Source: Sipunculus nudus
Lineage: Eukaryota > Annelida > Sipuncula > Golfingiida > Sipunculidae
Reading direction: 5' to 3'
NCBI GenBank assembly: GCA_026874595.1
Contig: CM049306.1
Coordinates: 80,070,142 to 80,134,141 of the forward strand
DNA length: 64,000 nucleotides
In this document: in pieces, positions 60,212-64,000 of the stretch
Numbering within the stretch: the stretch's first letter is position 1
How the letters are laid out: each line of letters starts with the position of its first letter
Made by a program: the position numbers and the translations under genes
Notes under the pieces: generated by a model
The model's database searches: none
The model's input: only the letters and a program-made list of their open reading frames with translations
Told to the model about the DNA's origin: nothing

Positions 60212-61199
60212 CGATCGTGTCTTGATCAGTTTCAAAGGTTGCAAATAGATGACAAAACAGACCATAAATATTGTAAGTGACATAGATGATGTAACACTAA
60301 AGACATAGTTAGTATGTACCTATATTTTTTGAGTGCTCATATATTTGATTTCATTTGACCTTGGCATTTAAAAGCCGATTACATACTGTTGACAAAAGGA
60401 AGCCATTTATGCCAACTCAATGTTCTTCTTTAGTTAAAAGTCTGAAGAATACATTGGTATTTGGCTGCAGAAACGGCAGCTGAACAAGTTAACATGATTA
60501 AAGTTTTCTGTATACAATAATTAGATAAATAGTTATAATTTGATTATGCTTAACAATCGAAATGATGGTCAACATAATTATATATTTGATTGTTTTTCTT
60601 ATATCGAATAGCTATAACACGTGTATGCTTTACGCTGTAGGCCTATTTAGACTTGAGATGAGGTGAGCAACACAAACCTTTTGTAAGCTAATATTTCTAT
60701 ATATACCTAAAGAAAACATCAACCTTCAGGTGTCACCCACGAATTCACAGTCTTCACATTTAATGCCAATCATGTGATTCATTAAGCTGCTTTCATTGGT
60801 CAGTGATAAACTCCCGATCCTGGATGTCCTGAACAACTCAGAGCAGACGCAAACGGACCGGACCAGACTAATCAGGACCTGTCTGGAAATGTCAGCTTTA
60901 CTTATAAGGCCATGATCTCTCAAAACTTGGTCCGGAGCAGTTTCGGACAAGCAGTCCGGTCCGCAACAGCGCAAACAGAGCTGAGCGGATCGGATTCAAG
61001 TCCGGTTTTATCTCCTCTCGTCTCGTCCGCTCTGTCTGCGGCCTGCTGAAGTTTGGAAAACATTTTAAGCTGAGCGATATCCATGAATTTTGAAATGGTA
61101 AAGCCTTTCTGGGGAAGACATCAAAGATAACATTAGATGTGATATTTATATGTTATTAAATATTCCGTACTGGCCTTTGGGTATACCCATATCGTCCTT

Positions 61200-61463
61200 C
61201 AGGGGCGTCAATATGAGGGGGGGGGGGGGTTGTGTTCGAGGGTATATACCCCCCACTTTTTGGCAAATTGACCATGTTATATATTGCAAATGAAATTATA
61301 GACGTTGGTTCCATTTATGAGTTTACTATGATATATGTCTAAATCTGGTTTAGAACTAACTTATACTGAAAACATAATACCTTATTTTCTAAAATGTTAT
61401 ACTTAATTGTAATATTTGTGAAATGAGATTAAGAATATATATTTGAAATGTGTTATGCAGACG

Positions 61464-61522
<59 letters not shown>

Positions 61523-61579
61523 GGTGTGTGTGTGTGTCCCTGTCATCCCCCCACCCTGGAAGATAAATTTACGCCACTG
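61200..61579. mobile_element. hAT-like MITE with internal (AT)n
   Basis: The left end CAGGGGCGTCAATATGAGG is matched by an inverted right end AAATTTACGCCACTG. It holds a G-rich tract near the left end, about 26 AT units (61466-61518) and a GT tract. It is the same family as 38500-38893, in opposite orientation. Confidence 0.65.
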
Positions 61580-62095
61580 TCGTCCCTCGTCTTTGCTGGC
61601 CCCGTGCCGGTACGACTGCCCTTGACTGGCCCAGTCGATACAATGGCTAAAACTTAATTCCTCGCTCTAACAGAGCAATCAATCGTGCATTTAGCTGTGC
61701 ATCAACCCTTAGAACAGTAACTTTGACCTCTCGGCTGATTATATTACTAAATCGGTTTGACCAATTCATAAGAGCTGGCACTTCGTTACGTCTAGCGGTA
61801 CATGGAATCACGTTTTATTATATGTATTTTAGTAGAAAATGTAAATACTAAAGCCATGTCAGGGCAATGACTGTCCATATGCCAGTACGGAGGCAATACT
61901 GAACAAGCCGGTTTATTATACTTTTATTAAAGGACCAGGTCTGTTATCAACCTATCATTAGTATACAGTCATCCTATTTTCACAAAGTACTCACGTGAAA
62001 CACTTCAACAGCACACACCCACCCACTCTCTTAAGTCTGATTACACCACACCCACTCTCGTTGGTCTGATTTTTGGCTCTGTGCCAGAACCAGTG

Positions 62096-62149
<54 letters not shown>

Positions 62150-62910
62150 GCGCAGTCACATAACAGACCTGACCCTATTCGGTACTGTCCTCTTTCAGCT
62201 GTAAGGTGTACTAATTTCGTGATAGTTTTTTTATATTGGACAAATCTTTCTGATACACCGGTGTGAAATTGCGCATTAAGTACGACGAAGAAATCGTGTA
62301 CTGTGTTTACCTCGCCAAGATCGCTCTTACTGCTACGTTTACATCAGATGCTGCAGATACTGTAAAGAGAAGGTATTAAACGTTTATTTGCATACTGTCA
62401 TTTCGTTTCCGTGTCAGGTGAGCGAAAATAAGTGACCGTAAATACAGACAGTGAGACAGAAGTTGGAATCTTTAATGCGCGCACGCACACACACACACAC
62501 ACATAGCGGGTGTCGCCTGTTCAAAATACTGGCCCTTTAAGCCAAAGAACCTTGCCGTACAAAGCAGCTGTTATAGCCAGGGAGATCTTGGACCACTGCG
62601 TTAGGACGTTCAACTTGCATATACCGCGTTATTCCGTGCTCTATATCTAATGTATTTATAAACAAAAGTCACTGATAAACATAGAATTATATATAATTAA
62701 TGTATATAATAATATTATACATTTGAAAGGACGGCAATTGTTGGTAAACAGATTCTCAGTGAACAACATTGTAATCAATGCAGAAAGAATTATACATGCA
62801 GTTATGAAAAGCAAGTTCCCTTGGAAATAATCGTTACATTAATATTGCGTGCGGTATAAAAGAAAGCTTCCTTTTAGCACTTTATACGAGATGTAGATAA
62901 AATCCAGTGT
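61580..62910. other. No gene identified
   Basis: Contains the second copy of a short segmental duplication (61780-61990), (AT)n at 62100-62147 and an (AC)n run near 62485-62503. Confidence 0.55.
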
Positions 62911-63017
62911 ACTCTCAGAATAAAACACAGTCTGCAGGGAGAAAAAATACTGAATCGACAACGGAGTGAATGAGAGGGTATGAATACGGGTATACCCAAA
63001 ATGAGAGAAACCCTTTT

Positions 63018-63180
63018 AGTTTATAAAGATATTTTAACATGTTCCTCCGATAGCGTCCATCCTGTGCTGGGGCCCATATTCTCCTCCAACTGAGCCACAG
63101 TTTTAGCGCCAATAACCATAGACGTCACGGGCGGTTTTGTAGCAACCATCATGTTTCTTGTATTTTCTACTTAAAAATTT
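63018..63180 (-). pseudogene. Aldo-keto reductase relic
   Basis: The minus strand reads KPPVTSMVIGAKTVAQLEEN, then [11 protein letters not shown] and a stop. This is clearly a paralogue of AKR exon f at 43.4 kb. Just upstream, after TTACAG, is a piece resembling the start of exon e (AAATACAAGAAA, compare TGKYKK), joined directly to the interior of exon f. An internal deletion has removed most of exon e, the intron and the start of exon f. Confidence 0.78.
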
Positions 63181-64000
63181 CACTGTAATATATGGAAGTT
63201 CGCTATGAAGAAAGCAGCAATTGTTTCGTGAAGCATTGATTTGTGTCTGGTTTTGGTCTCTGACATTTCTACGATTGTGTCTGGTTTAAAATATGAAAAC
63301 CGATGCCGACAAGGACTAGAAAAGGAGCGCATATCTCGACAATAAGACAATAAAGGCAATACCCGACAAGCGGTCTCATAATAGTTTTTTTTATTAAACA
63401 GAAATGTATTAATCAACATAACCGACCGTAAAATCACTCTTTTTTTTGCACAAAGTATACTTTAGTTATCACTTCAAAAGCGCACAGGCGCAGGCACATT
63501 CACACATTCCAGGTCCTACTTTGTTGTCAGTTTCATTTCCAAGAAGTGCGTAACAGAACATAATTACGTCACACGCTCCGTGAATCTTGTCGATTTCATT
63601 CTGAAACTGTGAGTGACTGAGTTCACGAAGTGCCGGGCTGATATGAGCCATCTAAATTAAATGAGGATATAAGCCATTTATAGGAACCTTGGATGACGTA
63701 AAAAATGACCGAGACTAATAAGATTTTGTTCATTGATTTTAGTTATTTATTATTTGAATGCTTGACCACTTGTTCTACCACAATCGTCTTCACCCAACGG
63801 CGCCAGCTTTGCACTCATTGCTTTTCACAGAGGAAATATTTACACACCTACATGTACGCTGTTTATGGAGTCTTTTTTTCATTTTCATTATTGGTCATTA
63901 AGTTTGGTTTGCTTTGCCACGAGAGGGCGAGATGTCATATATAACAAATCGCTACAGGCTCCGTGATTGGTTTCACAGACCAGCTGCCGTAAGAACAATG
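63181..64000. other. No gene identified
   Basis: Only short frames on both strands. Further upstream exons of the AKR relic, if any, were not recognised here. Confidence 0.5.

Larger units (their letters stand above)
58441..61046. mobile_element. Outer terminal-inverted-repeat element
   Basis: The left end GCAGGACGCACACAGAGAGA followed by CGAGACGAGATCGGGAC is matched in inverted order by the right end, which reads GCAGGCCGCAGACAGAGCGG then ACGAGACGAGAGGAGA on the other strand. CCGGACAGGAC / GTCCGGT repeats lie inside both ends. A second element is nested within, leaving about 1.3 kb of its own sequence. No transposase was recognised. Confidence 0.65.

Noticed and set aside
61443-61625. Open frames with long YIYIYI or IYIYIY runs (also near 3.6, 7.3, 11.1, 12.5, 47.8 and 62.1 kb)
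   Set aside because: These are translations of (AT)n microsatellites with no supporting coding signal.

Overview
The window looks like AT-rich genomic DNA from an invertebrate, most likely a mollusc and probably a bivalve. The signs are small exons separated by long introns, no operon structure, many (AT)n microsatellites, LINE relics, tRNA-derived SINE-like pieces, hAT-like terminal inverted repeats and degenerate tandem repeats. The phylum is an inference from this overall style and from the gene families, not from a diagnostic sequence.

Three multi-exon genes can be assembled from splice sites and reading phase. (1) Minus strand, 6582 to about 1200: a secreted cysteine-rich protein. It has a signal-peptide exon followed by three copies of a three-exon module. 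Exon lengths are 97/92/78 bp in two modules and 109/92/78 bp in the third, and the phases repeat exactly. The family was not recognised. (2) Plus strand, 16712 to 30509: a DEG/ENaC (ASIC-like) sodium channel subunit missing its first exon(s) with TM1 and its last exon. Ten coding exons run from the finger region to TM2 with the GAS filter. One 1295-bp exon adds about 430 residues, with nine cysteines and six N-glycosylation sequons, just before the last extracellular strand leading into TM2. This is the most unusual item in the window. (3) Minus strand, 49839 to about 43388: an NADPH-type aldo-keto reductase (AKR) of the YajO-like/Kv-beta-like group in six exons, with all four catalytic tetrad residues visible. 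A decayed second copy of its 3' part lies near 63.05-63.18 kb.

Layout: 1-960 tandem repeat; 1.2-6.6 kb cysteine-rich gene; 6.9-15 kb transposon-like elements, a 46-bp minisatellite and a LINE 3' fragment nested inside two hAT-like elements; 15-30.5 kb DEG/ENaC gene with repeats in its introns; 30.6-33.3 kb tandem repeats with tRNA-like boxes; 33-43 kb mostly intergenic, with a 268-bp palindromic element, an ERE-containing dispersed repeat and a decayed reverse transcriptase; 43.4-49.8 kb AKR gene; 49.9-58.4 kb dispersed repeats; 58.4-61.0 kb two nested terminal-inverted-repeat elements, the inner one carrying a C48-protease-like ORF; 61-64 kb further repeats and the AKR relic.

The three genes show no obvious shared pathway. 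All exon boundaries come from reading the sequence, without transcripts or database searches.
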